DNA of 64,000 nt from Paracoccus isoporae. GTDB lineage: Bacteria; Pseudomonadota; Alphaproteobacteria; Rhodobacterales; Rhodobacteraceae. Under the pieces are notes generated by a model. The model made no database searches and was not told where the DNA came from. It saw nothing but the letters and a program-made list of their open reading frames with translations. Positions 10,714-21,081 of this stretch are shown here, piece by piece. Both the position numbers and the translations under genes were made by a program. Position 1 is the first letter of the stretch; each line of letters opens with the position of its first letter. Where the stretch lies: NCBI RefSeq assembly GCF_900101865.1, contig NZ_FNAH01000002.1:248001-312000 (forward strand). The letters are read 5' to 3'.

Positions 10714-11157
10714 ATGCAACGGGACTGGGCGGATATCTGGGGCGGTGCGGTGCTGGCCCTGACCGGGCTGGCGGTTGCGTTCTGGGCCGGGACGCGGCTG
10801 GAATTCGGCACGCTGCGCGCGATGGGGCCGGGCTTCTTCCCGTCCGTGCTGGGCGCGGGGCTGGCGCTTCTGGGCACGGCCATCGCGCTGCCGGCCTGGC
10901 GGCGCGGGGCGGCACCCGTGCCGGTTCGTCCGGGAGATCTGGCCGCGGTCATCGCCGCCATCCTGATCTTCGGCTTCGGCATGGACAGGCTGGGCGTGAT
11001 GCTGGCCTGTTTCCTGGCGGTGCTGGTCGCCTCCATCCCCGCGCCGCGTTCCGGCTGGGGCTGGCGGCTGGCGCTGTCGGGCATTGTCACCGCCCTGACC
11101 GTCGCGGTCTTCGTCTTCGGCCTGAAGATGGGCCTGCCGCTCTGGCCTGATCCATGA
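10714..11157 (+). CDS. tctB: TTT small membrane subunit, TctB family
   Basis: Protein of 147 residues with four hydrophobic segments and the typical N-terminal pattern in which a short charged start (MQRDWADIWGG) leads into the first membrane helix. The LEFGTLRAMGPGFFP motif is diagnostic for TctB. It lies 9 nt after tctC and overlaps tctA in an ATGA, so these genes are translated together. Confidence 0.9.
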   Translation: MQRDWADIWGGAVLALTGLAVAFWAGTRLEFGTLRAMGPGFFPSVLGAGLALLGTAIALPAWRRGAAPVPVRPGDLAAVIAAILIFGFGMDRLGVMLACFLAVLVASIPAPRSGWGWRLALSGIVTALTVAVFVFGLKMGLPLWPDP

Positions 11158-12662
11158 CGGCGCTGGAAGGCATCGCCTACGGCTTCGGCGTCGCCCTGCA
11201 ACCGGGGGTGCTGATCTATTGCCTGCTCGGCGTGACGCTGGGCACCTTCATCGGCGTGCTGCCCGGCATCGGGGCGATGGCGGCGATCTCGCTTCTACTG
11301 CCGATTACCTATTACATCACGCCGGAGGCGGCGCTGATCATGCTGGCCGGGGTGTATTACGGGGCGCAATATGGCGGCGCGGTGGCCTCGATCCTGCTGC
11401 GCCTGCCCGGCACGCCGCAATCGGCGGTCACGACGCTGGACGGCTATCCGCTGGCGCGCCAAGGCCGCGCCGGGGTGGCGCTGTTCGTGTCGATGATCTC
11501 GTCGTTTGTCGGCTCGATCCTGGGCATCGTCGTGCTGGTCCTGCTGGCCGGCTGGCTGAGCCGCGCCGCCACCGCCTTCGGGGCGGCGGATTACGCGGCG
11601 ATGATGATCCTGGGTCTTGTCGCCGCCGCGACCATCGGCAGCGGCAGCCCGGTGAAATCCTTTGCAATGGTCGTGCTGGGCCTGATCCTCGGCTGCGTGG
11701 GCACGGATGTGAATTCCGGCGCGCAGCGCTTCACCTTCGGCCAGACCGAGCTTCTGGACGGGATCAACCTGGTTGCCTTGGCGATGGGGCTCTTCGGCGT
11801 GGCCGAGGTGGTCGGCAATATCCGCGACGCCGAGCGGCAGGGCAGCCCGGAGAGGGTCAGCTTCCGCCAGATGATGCCCGGCCGGGACGATCTACGGCGG
11901 ATGCCCGGCCCGATCCTGCGCGGCACGGGGCTGGGGTCGTTTTTCGGGGCGCTGCCGGGGACCGGATCGACGCTGTCATCCTTTCTCAGCTATGCGCTGG
12001 AACGCCGCGTCGCGCGGCGGCCGGAGCGGTTCGGCCAAGGCGCGGTCGAAGGCGTCGCCGCGCCGGAGGCCGCGAACAACTCGGCTTCGATTACCGCCTT
12101 CGTGCCGACGCTGACGCTGGGGATTCCCGGCGATCCGATCATGGCGCTGATGCTGGGGGCGCTTGTCATTCACGGCATCCAGCCCGGCCCGATGATGCTG
12201 GAGGCGCGGCCCGAGATGTTCTGGGGGCTGGTGGTCAGTTTCGGGATCGGCAATATGCTGCTGCTGATCCTGAACCTGCCGCTGATCGGGATCTGGGTGT
12301 CGATGCTGCGCATCCCGTTCCGCTATCTCTACCCGGCGATCCTGATCTTCGTCTGCCTCGGCGTCTACTCGGTGCGCGGATCGGCCTTCGATATCGGCGT
12401 CGTCGCGGTGGTGGGCGTGGCGGGCTATCTGATGGCGCTCGCCCGGTTCAGCCCGGCGCTGCTGCTGCTGGGCTTCGTGCTCGGACCGCTGATCGAGACC
12501 AATCTGCGCCGCGCCCTGCTGATCTCGCGCGGCGATCCGCTGGTGTTTCTGGAACGCCCCATCGCCTGCGGTTTCGTGATCGCCACCGCCGCGCTGATCG
12601 CGTTGAGCATCTGGCAGGCGCGGCCGCGCCTCCGCCGCAACACAGGAGAATCCGATGTCTGA
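11154..12662 (+). CDS. tctA: TTT large membrane subunit, TctA family
   Basis: Twelve-segment permease of 502 residues (TctA is normally about 500). Recognisable motifs are GTFIGVLPGIGAMAAISLLLP, YYGAQYGGAVASILLRLPGTP and EAANNSASITAFVPTLTLGIPG, the two glycine-rich signature loops of the family. It uses ion coupling to move the TctC ligand. Start and stop overlap both neighbours (4 nt with tctB, 8 nt with the glycerate kinase gene), a strong sign of one transcript and shared function. Confidence 0.94.
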   Translation: MTALEGIAYGFGVALQPGVLIYCLLGVTLGTFIGVLPGIGAMAAISLLLPITYYITPEAALIMLAGVYYGAQYGGAVASILLRLPGTPQSAVTTLDGYPLARQGRAGVALFVSMISSFVGSILGIVVLVLLAGWLSRAATAFGAADYAAMMILGLVAAATIGSGSPVKSFAMVVLGLILGCVGTDVNSGAQRFTFGQTELLDGINLVALAMGLFGVAEVVGNIRDAERQGSPERVSFRQMMPGRDDLRRMPGPILRGTGLGSFFGALPGTGSTLSSFLSYALERRVARRPERFGQGAVEGVAAPEAANNSASITAFVPTLTLGIPGDPIMALMLGALVIHGIQPGPMMLEARPEMFWGLVVSFGIGNMLLLILNLPLIGIWVSMLRIPFRYLYPAILIFVCLGVYSVRGSAFDIGVVAVVGVAGYLMALARFSPALLLLGFVLGPLIETNLRRALLISRGDPLVFLERPIACGFVIATAALIALSIWQARPRLRRNTGESDV

Positions 12663-13908
12663 CCGCGCGCTTCTGCGAGAGTTGTTCGACCGCGCCGTGG
12701 CCGTGGCCGATCCGATGCGCTTCATCGGCCCGAACCTGCCCGAGCGCCCTCAGGGCCGGCTGCTGGTGGTGGGCGCGGGCAAGGCGTCGGCGCGGATGGC
12801 CGAGGCGGTGGAGGCTGAATGGGGCCCCTGCGACGGGCTGGTCATCACCCGCTATGGCTACGGCCGCCCGACGCGCGGCATCGAGATCGTCGAGGCCGCC
12901 CATCCGGTCCCCGATCAGGCCGGGGTCGATGCGACGGCGCGGATGCTGGACCTGCTTGGCGGGCTGAGGGCGGATGATCTGGTGGTGATGCTGATCTCGG
13001 GCGGGGCCTCGGCGCTGCTCTGCGCGCCTGCGGGCGAGATGACGCTGGCGGAGAAGCAGGCGGTGAATGCGGCACTGCTGGCCTCGGGCGCGCCGATCGG
13101 GCAGATGAACCTGCTGCGCAAGCATCTGAGCCGGGTGAAGGGCGGGCAGCTTGCCGCCGCAGCCGCGCCTGCGCGGGTCGTGGCGCTGATGATCTCGGAC
13201 GTGCCGGGCGACGATCCGGCGATGATCGGATCGGGGCCGACGGTGGGGGATGGCTCGACTGACAAGGAGGCGCGCGAGATCGTATCCCGCTGGCAGATCG
13301 CGCTGCCGGAGAGCGCGCAGGCGGTGCTGAATGCAGGCAGCGGGGTGATCCCGCCCGGCGACGCGCGGCTGGCGCGGGTGGAGAACCGCGTGGTGGCGGC
13401 ACCTGCGCAATCGCTCGACGCGGCAGCGGAATTGCTGGCCGCGCGCGGGATCGAAAGCGTGATCCTGGGCGACGATCTGAATGGCGAGGCGCGCGAGGTG
13501 GCGCAGGATCACGCGAGGCTGGCGCTGGAAAAACAGGCCGCCCTGTCCGGCGATGAGGTGCTGGTGATCCTGTCGGGCGGCGAGCTGACCGTGACGCGGC
13601 GCGGCGACGGGGTGGGCGGACCCAACGCCGAATATGCGCTGGCGCTTGCCGTGGCGCTGAATGGTGCGGAGGGGATTTTGGCGATCGCCTGCGACACGGA
13701 CGGGGTGGACGGCGCGGCCGAGGTGGCGGGCGCGATCATCACGCCCGACACGCTGGCGCGGGCGCGGGACGCGGGGCTGGACCCGGCGCGGGCGCTCGAC
13801 CGCAACGACGCGCACAGCTTTTTCGGGGCGCTTGGCGATCAGGTCGTGCCGGGGCCGACCCTGACCAATGTCAACGATTTCCGCGCCATCCTCATTCGCC
13901 CGGCATAG
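12655..13908 (+). CDS. Glycerate 2-kinase of the MOFRL/TtuD family
   Basis: Cytosolic kinase of 417 residues that in this family phosphorylates D-glycerate to 2-phosphoglycerate, although older annotations call it hydroxypyruvate reductase (TtuD). The N-terminal DUF4147 domain has VVGAGKASARMAEA with the conserved Lys, and LISGGASALLCAP; the C-terminal MOFRL domain has LSGGELTVT and GGPNAEYALALA. AGGAG lies before the start inside tctA. Its position at the end of the TRAP-TTT run suggests the imported acid enters glycolysis as 2-phosphoglycerate. Its 3' end overlaps the convergent RND gene by 17 bp. Confidence 0.92.
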   Translation: MSDRALLRELFDRAVAVADPMRFIGPNLPERPQGRLLVVGAGKASARMAEAVEAEWGPCDGLVITRYGYGRPTRGIEIVEAAHPVPDQAGVDATARMLDLLGGLRADDLVVMLISGGASALLCAPAGEMTLAEKQAVNAALLASGAPIGQMNLLRKHLSRVKGGQLAAAAAPARVVALMISDVPGDDPAMIGSGPTVGDGSTDKEAREIVSRWQIALPESAQAVLNAGSGVIPPGDARLARVENRVVAAPAQSLDAAAELLAARGIESVILGDDLNGEAREVAQDHARLALEKQAALSGDEVLVILSGGELTVTRRGDGVGGPNAEYALALAVALNGAEGILAIACDTDGVDGAAEVAGAIITPDTLARARDAGLDPARALDRNDAHSFFGALGDQVVPGPTLTNVNDFRAILIRPA

Positions 13909-16900
13909 GGGCGGGGGCATCCCCCTCGGCCCGGCCCGCCGGGCGCAGCGGGCCGGAGACGCTGCGGATCGCGACATAGAAGCTGGGCACCATGAAGATG
14001 CCAATGAAGGTCGCCGCGATCATCCCGCCCATCACCCCGATCCCGATGGAGTTCTGCGCCGCCGCCCCCGCGCCGCTGGCGGTGGCCAGCGGCACCACGC
14101 CCAGGATGAAGGCCAACGAGGTCATCAGGATCGGGCGCAGCCGCAGCCGCGCGGCCTCGATGGCGGCGTCGACGGTGCTGCGGCCCTCCAGCTCCAGCAC
14201 GCGGGCAAACTCGACGATCAGGATGGCGTTTTTGGCGGCCAGCCCGATGGTGGTCAGGATGCCGACCTTGAAATAGACATCGTTCGACTGCCCGAAGATC
14301 AGCGCCGCCGCCACCGCGCCCAGCACGCCCACCGGCACGGCCAGGATCACCGCCATCGGCACCGACCAGCTTTCATAGATCGCCGCGAGCGCCAGAAACA
14401 CCACGAGCGCCGAGAGCGCGTAGAGATAGGGCGCCTGGTTGCCCGATTGCCGTTCCTGATAGCTGAGCTCGGTCCAGGCCACGCCGAACCCGCCGGGCAG
14501 CTCGGCCACCAACTCCTCCATCGCGTCGAGCGCCTCGCCCGAGCTGACGCCCGGTGCGGGTTCGCCGGCGATGGAAATCGCGTTCGAGCCCTCGAAGCGT
14601 TGCAGGCGGGGGGCCACCGGCTCCCAGCGGTAGGAGCTGAAGGCGCTGAACGGCACCATCTCTCCGGCGCTGTTGCGCGCATACCACGCCTCCAGATCGT
14701 CGGGCTGCATCCGGTATTCGGCATCGCCCTGCACGATCACCGGGCGCAGCGTCGCGCCGAGCGCGAAATCATTGACCTCGCGGCCCGAGAAGATGACCGA
14801 CAGCATCCCGTTCACCTCGTTGAGGTTCAGCCCGAGCGCCTCGGCCCGCTGCGCGTCGATGCTGAGCCGCAAGGCCGCGTCGTCCTCATCCCCGCGGCCG
14901 CGGACATTGGCTAGGCGCGGATCGGCCTCACCCGCGGCTTCGAGCGCCGCCGAGGCCTCGCGCAGCCCGTCGATGCCCTGTCCGGTCTGGTCGATCAGGA
15001 ACATGTCGAAACCCGACTGATTGCCGAGGCCCTGGATCGCAGGGGGCTGCAGGAAGGTGATGCGCCCGGCGCGGTGGCGGCCGAAGCGTTCATTGGCGCG
15101 CCGCGCCACCTCGGCCGCGGCAAGATCGGGATCGCCGCGTTCGTCGAAGCTTTTCAGCTTCACGAACAGCATCGCCCGGCTCTGGCTGCTGCCCGAAAAC
15201 CCCCAGCCGAGCGCGCCGAACAGCGACTCGACGGCCGGTTCCTCGTTGAGCAGGTACTCCTCGATCTCTTCCACCACGGCCAGGGTCTGTTGAGAGGTCG
15301 ATCCCTCCGACAGCCGGATCTGCGCCATCAGCACGCCCTGATCTTCTGACGGCAGGAAGGTCGAACTCATCCGCGTGAACAGATAGCCCGCCCCGGCCGC
15401 AATCATGGCCAGCACCACGAGCGCCAGGAACGGCCGGCGCAGCATCCGCTTGATCGCCGACGCATAGCGATCCGCCATCCGGTCGAAATTGCGGTTGAAC
15501 CAGCGGGCGGGCGCGAAACCGATCTCGCCCTGATGGGGGCGCAGCAGGCTTGCCGTCTGGGATGGCGTCAGGATCAGGGCCGCCAGCAGAGACAGCCCCA
15601 TCGCGGTGATGATCGTGACCGAGAACTGGCGATAGACCACCCCCGTCGATCCGGCCATGAAGGCCATTGGCAGAAACACCGCCGACAGCACCGCCGCGAT
15701 CCCGATCAGCGCGCCCGAGATCTGGCGCATCGATCGCTCCGTCGCCTCGACCGGGCCAACGCCGTCCTCGGCCATGACCCGCTCGACATTCTCGACCACG
15801 ACGATGGCGTCATCCACCAGCAGACCGATGGCCAGCACCATGGCGAACATGGTCAGCGTATTGATGGAATATCCAAGCGCCGCCAGCACGGTGAACGTCC
15901 CCAGCAGGACCACCGGCACGACGATGACCGGAATGATGGTCGCGCGCCAGCGTTGCAGGAAGATCAGGATGACCCCCACGACCAGGCAGATCGCCTCGAT
16001 CAGCGTGTGATAGACCTTCTCGATGGACAGCTCGACAAAGGGCGAGGTGTCATAGGCCACGCGCAGCTCCACCCCGTCGGGCAGGGCATTGTTCAGATCG
16101 TCCAGCACCGCGCGCACGCCCTCGGCGGTATCGACCGCATTGGCGCCGGTTTCCAGGTTCACGCCGAAGCCCGCCGCGTTCAGCCCGTTGAACCGGCTGT
16201 CGGAGCCGTAGCGTTCCTTGCCGATCTCGATATCGGCGACATCGCCCAGCCAGACCGTCGCCCCGTCCTCGCCGGTTTTCAGCAGGATGCGGCGGAAATC
16301 CTCTTCCCCGGTCAACTGGCTCTGCGCGGTGATGGTGGAGGTGAATTGCTGGCCCGGCGTCACCGGCTGATCGCCGAGCGAGCCGACCGAGACGGTCGAG
16401 TTCTGCGACGCCACCGCCGCGGTGATGTCGGTCGGCAGCAGGCTGTATTGCGCCAGCCGGAACGGATCGAGCCAGATCCGCATCGCATAGCCCGAGCCGA
16501 AGACATTGACGCCGCCCACGCCCTCGACCCGCTTGACCGGGCCTTCGACGATTTCTTCGAGCATATTTCCCAGCTCGACCGTGGAATAGCGCCCGTCGGT
16601 CGAGACGAGCGCGCCGACCATCAGGATCGAGGAGGTGGAGCGCGAGACATTCACCCCGTCCGCCTGCACGGGCGAGGGCAGGCGGCCCTCGACGCTGCGG
16701 ACCTTGGATTGCACGTCATTGAGCGCATCGGTCGGATCGACGCTGTCATCGAAGGTCAGCTCCAGCGAGGACCGGCCCTGAGAGGAGCTGGATTCGAAAT
16801 AGATCATCCCGTCAATGCCGGTCAGCGTGTCCTCGATCGGCGTGGTGACGGAGTTCTGCACCGCCTCGGCGGTGGCACCCGAGTAGCTGGCCGAGATGCG

Positions 16901-17029
16901 GATCGTGGTCGGCGCGATGTCGGGATATTGCGAGACCGGCAGGCCCGTCAGGCTGTAGATCCCGGCCAGCATGGTCACGATGGCCAGCACCCAGGCAAAG
17001 ACCGGACGGTGGATGAAGAACTGACCCAT
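13892..17029 (-). CDS. RND multidrug efflux permease (HAE1/AcrB family)
   Basis: Inner-membrane proton/drug antiporter of 1045 residues, the normal AcrB length, with the N-terminal FFIHRPVFAWVLAI segment and two periplasmic halves. The proton-relay Asp pair is in LLVDDAIVVVENV, and the partner Lys is in AAKNAILIVEF. It works as a trimer with the adaptor encoded 3 nt upstream; no outer-membrane TolC gene is present here, so a distant one would be needed. The drug spectrum cannot be read from sequence. Its end overlaps the convergent glycerate kinase gene by 17 bp, leaving no room for a terminator between them. Confidence 0.95.
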   Translation of the reverse strand: MGQFFIHRPVFAWVLAIVTMLAGIYSLTGLPVSQYPDIAPTTIRISASYSGATAEAVQNSVTTPIEDTLTGIDGMIYFESSSSQGRSSLELTFDDSVDPTDALNDVQSKVRSVEGRLPSPVQADGVNVSRSTSSILMVGALVSTDGRYSTVELGNMLEEIVEGPVKRVEGVGGVNVFGSGYAMRIWLDPFRLAQYSLLPTDITAAVASQNSTVSVGSLGDQPVTPGQQFTSTITAQSQLTGEEDFRRILLKTGEDGATVWLGDVADIEIGKERYGSDSRFNGLNAAGFGVNLETGANAVDTAEGVRAVLDDLNNALPDGVELRVAYDTSPFVELSIEKVYHTLIEAICLVVGVILIFLQRWRATIIPVIVVPVVLLGTFTVLAALGYSINTLTMFAMVLAIGLLVDDAIVVVENVERVMAEDGVGPVEATERSMRQISGALIGIAAVLSAVFLPMAFMAGSTGVVYRQFSVTIITAMGLSLLAALILTPSQTASLLRPHQGEIGFAPARWFNRNFDRMADRYASAIKRMLRRPFLALVVLAMIAAGAGYLFTRMSSTFLPSEDQGVLMAQIRLSEGSTSQQTLAVVEEIEEYLLNEEPAVESLFGALGWGFSGSSQSRAMLFVKLKSFDERGDPDLAAAEVARRANERFGRHRAGRITFLQPPAIQGLGNQSGFDMFLIDQTGQGIDGLREASAALEAAGEADPRLANVRGRGDEDDAALRLSIDAQRAEALGLNLNEVNGMLSVIFSGREVNDFALGATLRPVIVQGDAEYRMQPDDLEAWYARNSAGEMVPFSAFSSYRWEPVAPRLQRFEGSNAISIAGEPAPGVSSGEALDAMEELVAELPGGFGVAWTELSYQERQSGNQAPYLYALSALVVFLALAAIYESWSVPMAVILAVPVGVLGAVAAALIFGQSNDVYFKVGILTTIGLAAKNAILIVEFARVLELEGRSTVDAAIEAARLRLRPILMTSLAFILGVVPLATASGAGAAAQNSIGIGVMGGMIAATFIGIFMVPSFYVAIRSVSGPLRPAGRAEGDAPAPMPGE

Positions 17030-17032
17030 TTC

Positions 17033-18337
17033 TCAGCCGCCGTCGCGCCGGGGCGGCGAGGCTTGCGGGGTTGTGCCGACGGCCACCGCGTCCGCCGTGG
17101 CATCATCCGCCGTGGCCGATGCGGCGCTGTCCGCATCCGCCCCGCCGTCGGCGGGCGGTGCATCGCGGACCACGCCGTTTTCGTCGATCGTCACGGGCAC
17201 GGTCGTCACCTCGGCGCCGTTGCGCAGATCGTTGAGCCCGTCGAGGATCAGCGCGTCGCCCGCATCCACCCCTTCGGTCACGATCCAGGCGTTGCGATGC
17301 ACGCCCTGTTCGATCAGCGCCACCTCCACCGCGCGCCCGTCGCGGGCGAGAAAGGCGGTCAGCTCGCCCCCGGCGGCGCGGCTGGTGGCGCGCTGCGGCA
17401 CCAGCACGGCGCTGATGCTGCCGATGGTCAGCGTCACGCGCACGAACTGGCCGGGCAGGATCAGCCGGTCGGGGTTGGGAAACTGCACCCGGATCGGGAT
17501 GGTGCCGGTGGTGGCCGAGACCTGCGCGCCGGGGCTGAGCACGCGGCCGGGCGCGTCGTAATCCATTCCGGTTTCCAGCGTCAGCCGCGCATCGCTGGGC
17601 GTGCCGGGCCGCTGCAACAGCCCGGCGGCGACATTGCGCTGATTGCGCAGGATGCGGGCGCGGGATTCAGAGACATCGACATAGATCGGGTCGATCTGGG
17701 CCACCTCGGTCAGCGCGTCGGACTGCCCGGCGCTGACGATATCGCCGACGCTGAAGGGCGAGACGGCGACGAGGCCGCGGATCGGGCTGGTGATTTCCGT
17801 TCGCCGCAGCGCCAGCCGGGCCAGATCGCGCCGGGCCTCGGCGGCACCAAGCGCGGCCTGGGCCGCGGCAAGCGCCACCTCGGCGGCTTCCAGATCGGCC
17901 TGGCTGACCCCCGATCCGCGCAGCTTGCGATAGCGTTCGACCGTGGCGGTCGCGCCTGACAGCGCCGCCTCGGCCGACGCCACGCCCACCTCCTCGGCGG
18001 TCAGTTCCGCGGCCAGGGTTTCGTCTTCGAGCTGGAACAGCACCGTGCCCGCCTCGACCTCGGCCCCCGCCTCATAGGGGATGGCGGTGATCTCTCCGCC
18101 GACTTTCGGGCGGATGGTGGCGCGCTGAAAGGCCACGGCGCGTCCCGGCAGCTCCACAGTGACCGGCACGTCTTCGCGGCTCAGCTCCATCACGCCGACC
18201 TCGCTCGGCCCCTGCGGGCCGCGGCCCGGCATCTGTGCCGCGACAGGGTCCGGCCGGAACGCCGCCATGCTCAGAACCAGCAGCGTGACGAACGCGGCGC
18301 GGCGGTGTCGGGTCTGGCGGAAATCGGTGCTGGTCAT
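17033..18337 (-). CDS. RND efflux periplasmic adaptor (membrane fusion protein)
   Basis: Adaptor of about 434 residues (AcrA/HlyD type) that links the RND pump to an outer-membrane channel. Order: signal segment (TLLVLSMAAFRPDPVAAQ), barrel-sandwich start (ELPGRAVAFQRATIRPKVGG), Ala-rich alpha-hairpin around residues 100-160, ITSPIRGLVA re-entry, and a long Ala/Asp/Pro-rich C-terminal tail. The start at 18337 (MTSTDFRQ) fits the signal peptide better than the in-frame ATG at 18400; no strong ribosome-binding site is seen for either. No repressor gene is adjacent. Confidence 0.9.
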   Translation of the reverse strand: MTSTDFRQTRHRRAAFVTLLVLSMAAFRPDPVAAQMPGRGPQGPSEVGVMELSREDVPVTVELPGRAVAFQRATIRPKVGGEITAIPYEAGAEVEAGTVLFQLEDETLAAELTAEEVGVASAEAALSGATATVERYRKLRGSGVSQADLEAAEVALAAAQAALGAAEARRDLARLALRRTEITSPIRGLVAVSPFSVGDIVSAGQSDALTEVAQIDPIYVDVSESRARILRNQRNVAAGLLQRPGTPSDARLTLETGMDYDAPGRVLSPGAQVSATTGTIPIRVQFPNPDRLILPGQFVRVTLTIGSISAVLVPQRATSRAAGGELTAFLARDGRAVEVALIEQGVHRNAWIVTEGVDAGDALILDGLNDLRNGAEVTTVPVTIDENGVVRDAPPADGGADADSAASATADDATADAVAVGTTPQASPPRRDGG

Positions 18338-18587
18338 GCTCGGACGCGGCTGAGGGGTGCGATCACTGTCGGTGAGTGCGCCCGGCAGGGCAAGTCGCAA
18401 TCGCTTGAGGACGGTATAGCGCGGGCTTTCCCAATGAATGCGAAACGGGCCGGGGCGGGAGCGGATTTCCAGTCCCCGGCTGAAACACCATCAGGCCGCC
18501 CGGAAGCAAAGCGGTGTTGCAAATCCCGGCCGGACCATGCCCAACTTCTCCCTGCGTCAAGTCACCGGGTTGCCAAGGGAGAGAGCC

Positions 18588-20861
18588 ATGTCGGACGAAG
18601 AAATCAGCAGGGACCGCCGCCAGGAGGCGCTGGATTATCACGAGTTTCCCAAGCCCGGCAAGCTGGAGATCCGGGCCACGAAGCCGATGGATACCGGGCG
18701 CGACCTGTCCAACGCCTATTCGCCGGGCGTGGCCGAGGCCTGTCTGGATATCCAGAAAAACCCGCTCGACGCGATGCGCTACACGGCGAAGAGCAATCTC
18801 GTCGCGGTGATGTCGAACGGCACGGCGGTGCTGGGTCTGGGCAATATCGGCGCGCAGGCGTCCAAGCCGGTGATGGAGGGCAAGGCGGTTCTGTTCAAGA
18901 AATTCGCCGGGGTGGATTGTTTCGATATCGAGGTCGATGAGACCGACCCCGAGAAGCTCGCCGAAATCGTTTGCAAGCTGGAGCCGACCTTCGGCGCGGT
19001 CAATCTGGAAGACATCAAGGCGCCGGATTGTTTCCTGGTCGAGCGGATCTGCCGCGAGCGGATGAATATCCCGGTCTTTCACGACGATCAGCACGGCACC
19101 GCCATCGTGGCGGCGGCGGCGGCCACGAACGCGCTGCGGATCGCGGATAAGCGCTTCGAGGATCTGCGCGTCGTCGCGCTCGGGGCCGGGGCGGCCGGGA
19201 TCGCCTGTCTCAAGATGCTGATGGTGATGGGGGTGCAGAAGCAGAACATCACCATGCTGGACAGCAAGGGCGTGGTTCATGCGGGGCGCGACGATCTCAA
19301 CCCGGAAAAGCAGGAATTCGCCCGCGACACCGAGATGCGCTCGACGCTGGACGCGATGGAGGGGGCGGATCTGTTCCTCGGCGTCTCCGGCCCCGGCCTG
19401 CTGACCGCCGAGATGGTGGCGAAGATGGCGGAGCGGCCGATCATCTTCGCGCTCGCCAACCCGACACCGGAGATCATGCCCGAAGAGGCGCGCCGCGCCG
19501 CGCCGGATGCGCTGATCGCCACCGGGCGCAGCGACTATCCCAACCAGGTCAATAACGTCCTGTGCTTTCCGTTCATCTTCCGCGGCGCACTCGATGCCGG
19601 GGCGACCTCGATCAATGACGAGATGAAGGTGGCCTGTGTCGAGGCCATCGCGGCGCTCGCCCGCGAGACCACCTCGGCCGAGGTCGGGCAGGCTTATCGC
19701 GGCGAGACGCTGAGTTTCGGGCCGGATTACCTGATCCCGAAGCCCTTCGATCCGCGGCTGCTGCCGACCATCGCCACCGCCGTCGCCCGCGCGGCCATCG
19801 ACTCCGGCGTGGCCACCCGCGAGCTGGACCTGGAGGAATATGACCGCCGCCTGCGCGGCCGGGTCTATCGCAGCTACAACATCATGCGCTCGGTCTTCGA
19901 GGCGGACCGGATCACGCAACGCCGCATCGTCTTTGCCGAGGGCGAGGATGAGCGCATCCTGCACGCCGCGCGGCAGTTGATCGAGGAAGGCCACGACACC
20001 CCGATCCTGATCGGCCGGCCCGAGGTCATCAGCCAGCGGCTGGAGCGCGACGGGATCAAGCTGGATCTCGACGCGATCGAGGTCATCAACCCCGAAAGCG
20101 ATGCGCGCTACCGCGACTACTGGACCGATTATCACCAGCTCATGCGGCGGCGCGGGGTGACGCCGGATCTGGCCCGCGCGATCCTGCGCACGAACACCAC
20201 GGTGATCGCCGCGATGATGGTCCATCGCGGCGAGGCCGACAGCATGATCTGCGGCACGTTCGGCGAATATCGCTGGCATCTGCGCTATGTGACGGAGATC
20301 CTGGCCCGCGGGGCCGCGCGCCCGGTCGGTGCGCTGTCGCTGATCATCATGGAGAAGGGGCCGCTGTTCCTGGCCGACACCCAGGTGCATCTGAACCCTG
20401 ACCCGGCTCAGATCGCCGAGACGGTGGTGGGCGCGGCCCGGCATATGCGCCGCTTCGGGGTGGAGCCGCGCATCGCGCTGTGCTCCGCCTCGCAATTCGG
20501 CAATCTCGACAGCCCGACCAGCCGGTCGATGCGCGCGGCGATGGAGATCCTCGATTCGATGAAGCTGGATTTCGAGTATGAGGGTGAGATGCCGGCCGAT
20601 GTGGCGCTCGATCCCGAGCTGCGCGAGCGGCTCTACCCGGATGGGCGGCTGACCGGCAAGGCCAACGGGCTGGTCTATGCCAATGCCGAGATCGCCAATG
20701 CGGCGCGCAACATGCTGCGCTCGGTCGCGGGCGGGCTGGAGGTCGGGCCGATCCTGATGGGGATGGAGAACCGCGCCCATATCGTCACGCCGGGCATCAC
20801 CGTGCGTGGGCTCATCAACATCGCTGCCCTCGCCGGGGCGAATGTGTCGAGTTACAGCTAG
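18588..20861 (+). CDS. maeB: NADP-dependent malic enzyme with C-terminal phosphotransacetylase-like domain
   Basis: Cytosolic enzyme of 757 residues that decarboxylates malate to pyruvate and makes NADPH. Residues 1 to about 430 are the malic enzyme part, with [21 protein letters not shown] (metal/substrate site) and the nucleotide fold [10 protein letters not shown]. Residues about 440 to 757 resemble phosphotransacetylase ([23 protein letters not shown]), which in MaeB proteins is regulatory rather than catalytic. AAGGGAGAGAG precedes the ATG at 18588; the frame is open upstream to 18438 without support. It is monocistronic and divergent from the RND operon. Confidence 0.95.
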   Translation: MSDEEISRDRRQEALDYHEFPKPGKLEIRATKPMDTGRDLSNAYSPGVAEACLDIQKNPLDAMRYTAKSNLVAVMSNGTAVLGLGNIGAQASKPVMEGKAVLFKKFAGVDCFDIEVDETDPEKLAEIVCKLEPTFGAVNLEDIKAPDCFLVERICRERMNIPVFHDDQHGTAIVAAAAATNALRIADKRFEDLRVVALGAGAAGIACLKMLMVMGVQKQNITMLDSKGVVHAGRDDLNPEKQEFARDTEMRSTLDAMEGADLFLGVSGPGLLTAEMVAKMAERPIIFALANPTPEIMPEEARRAAPDALIATGRSDYPNQVNNVLCFPFIFRGALDAGATSINDEMKVACVEAIAALARETTSAEVGQAYRGETLSFGPDYLIPKPFDPRLLPTIATAVARAAIDSGVATRELDLEEYDRRLRGRVYRSYNIMRSVFEADRITQRRIVFAEGEDERILHAARQLIEEGHDTPILIGRPEVISQRLERDGIKLDLDAIEVINPESDARYRDYWTDYHQLMRRRGVTPDLARAILRTNTTVIAAMMVHRGEADSMICGTFGEYRWHLRYVTEILARGAARPVGALSLIIMEKGPLFLADTQVHLNPDPAQIAETVVGAARHMRRFGVEPRIALCSASQFGNLDSPTSRSMRAAMEILDSMKLDFEYEGEMPADVALDPELRERLYPDGRLTGKANGLVYANAEIANAARNMLRSVAGGLEVGPILMGMENRAHIVTPGITVRGLINIAALAGANVSSYS

Positions 20862-20919
20862 GGCTGCCCGCCATACCAAAGGCGCCCGGCGGATCGGGTT
20901 TGCGCTTTGCTGCACACCC

Positions 20920-20952
20920 GGCCCGGAACAAGGGGCGCAGCCCCGCCGGGCC
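20920..20952 (+). terminator. Strong compound stem-loop, possible maeB terminator
   Basis: A 7-bp outer stem (20920-20926 with 20946-20952) encloses a 5-bp inner stem (20932-20936 with 20940-20944). It begins 59 nt after the maeB stop. There is no T-run, so intrinsic termination is uncertain. Confidence 0.4.
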
Positions 20953-20965
20953 AGCGGCCGACCGC
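20949..20965 (-). repeat. REP-like repeat, partial inverted copy
   Basis: These 17 bases are the exact reverse complement of 21065-21081, the right part of the full repeat. The two lie about 100 bp apart head to head, an arrangement seen in REP/BIME-type elements. Similarity ends abruptly at 20965, where a local hairpin takes over. Confidence 0.5.
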
Positions 20966-21052
20966 CCGGATGGGCGGCCGCTTCTTCGCCGGTCCGCGCC
21001 GGACAGATGTTCGATGTGACTGAGCCATAAAGGCGCATCGCACGACCGCAGG

Positions 21053-21081
21053 CAGCGGCCACCCGCGGTCGGCCGCTGGCC
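21053..21081. repeat. REP-like palindromic repeat, copy 2
   Basis: This is the same 29-bp element as 22-50 with one mismatch. Here the arms CAGCGGCC and GGCCGCTG are perfect inverted repeats around a 10-nt centre. It lies 124 nt before the puuD start. Confidence 0.65.

Noticed and set aside
15533-17959. 808-codon plus-strand frame opposite the RND pump genes
   Set aside because: His/Arg/Asp/Gly-rich antisense translation typical of GC3-biased genes, with no domains.
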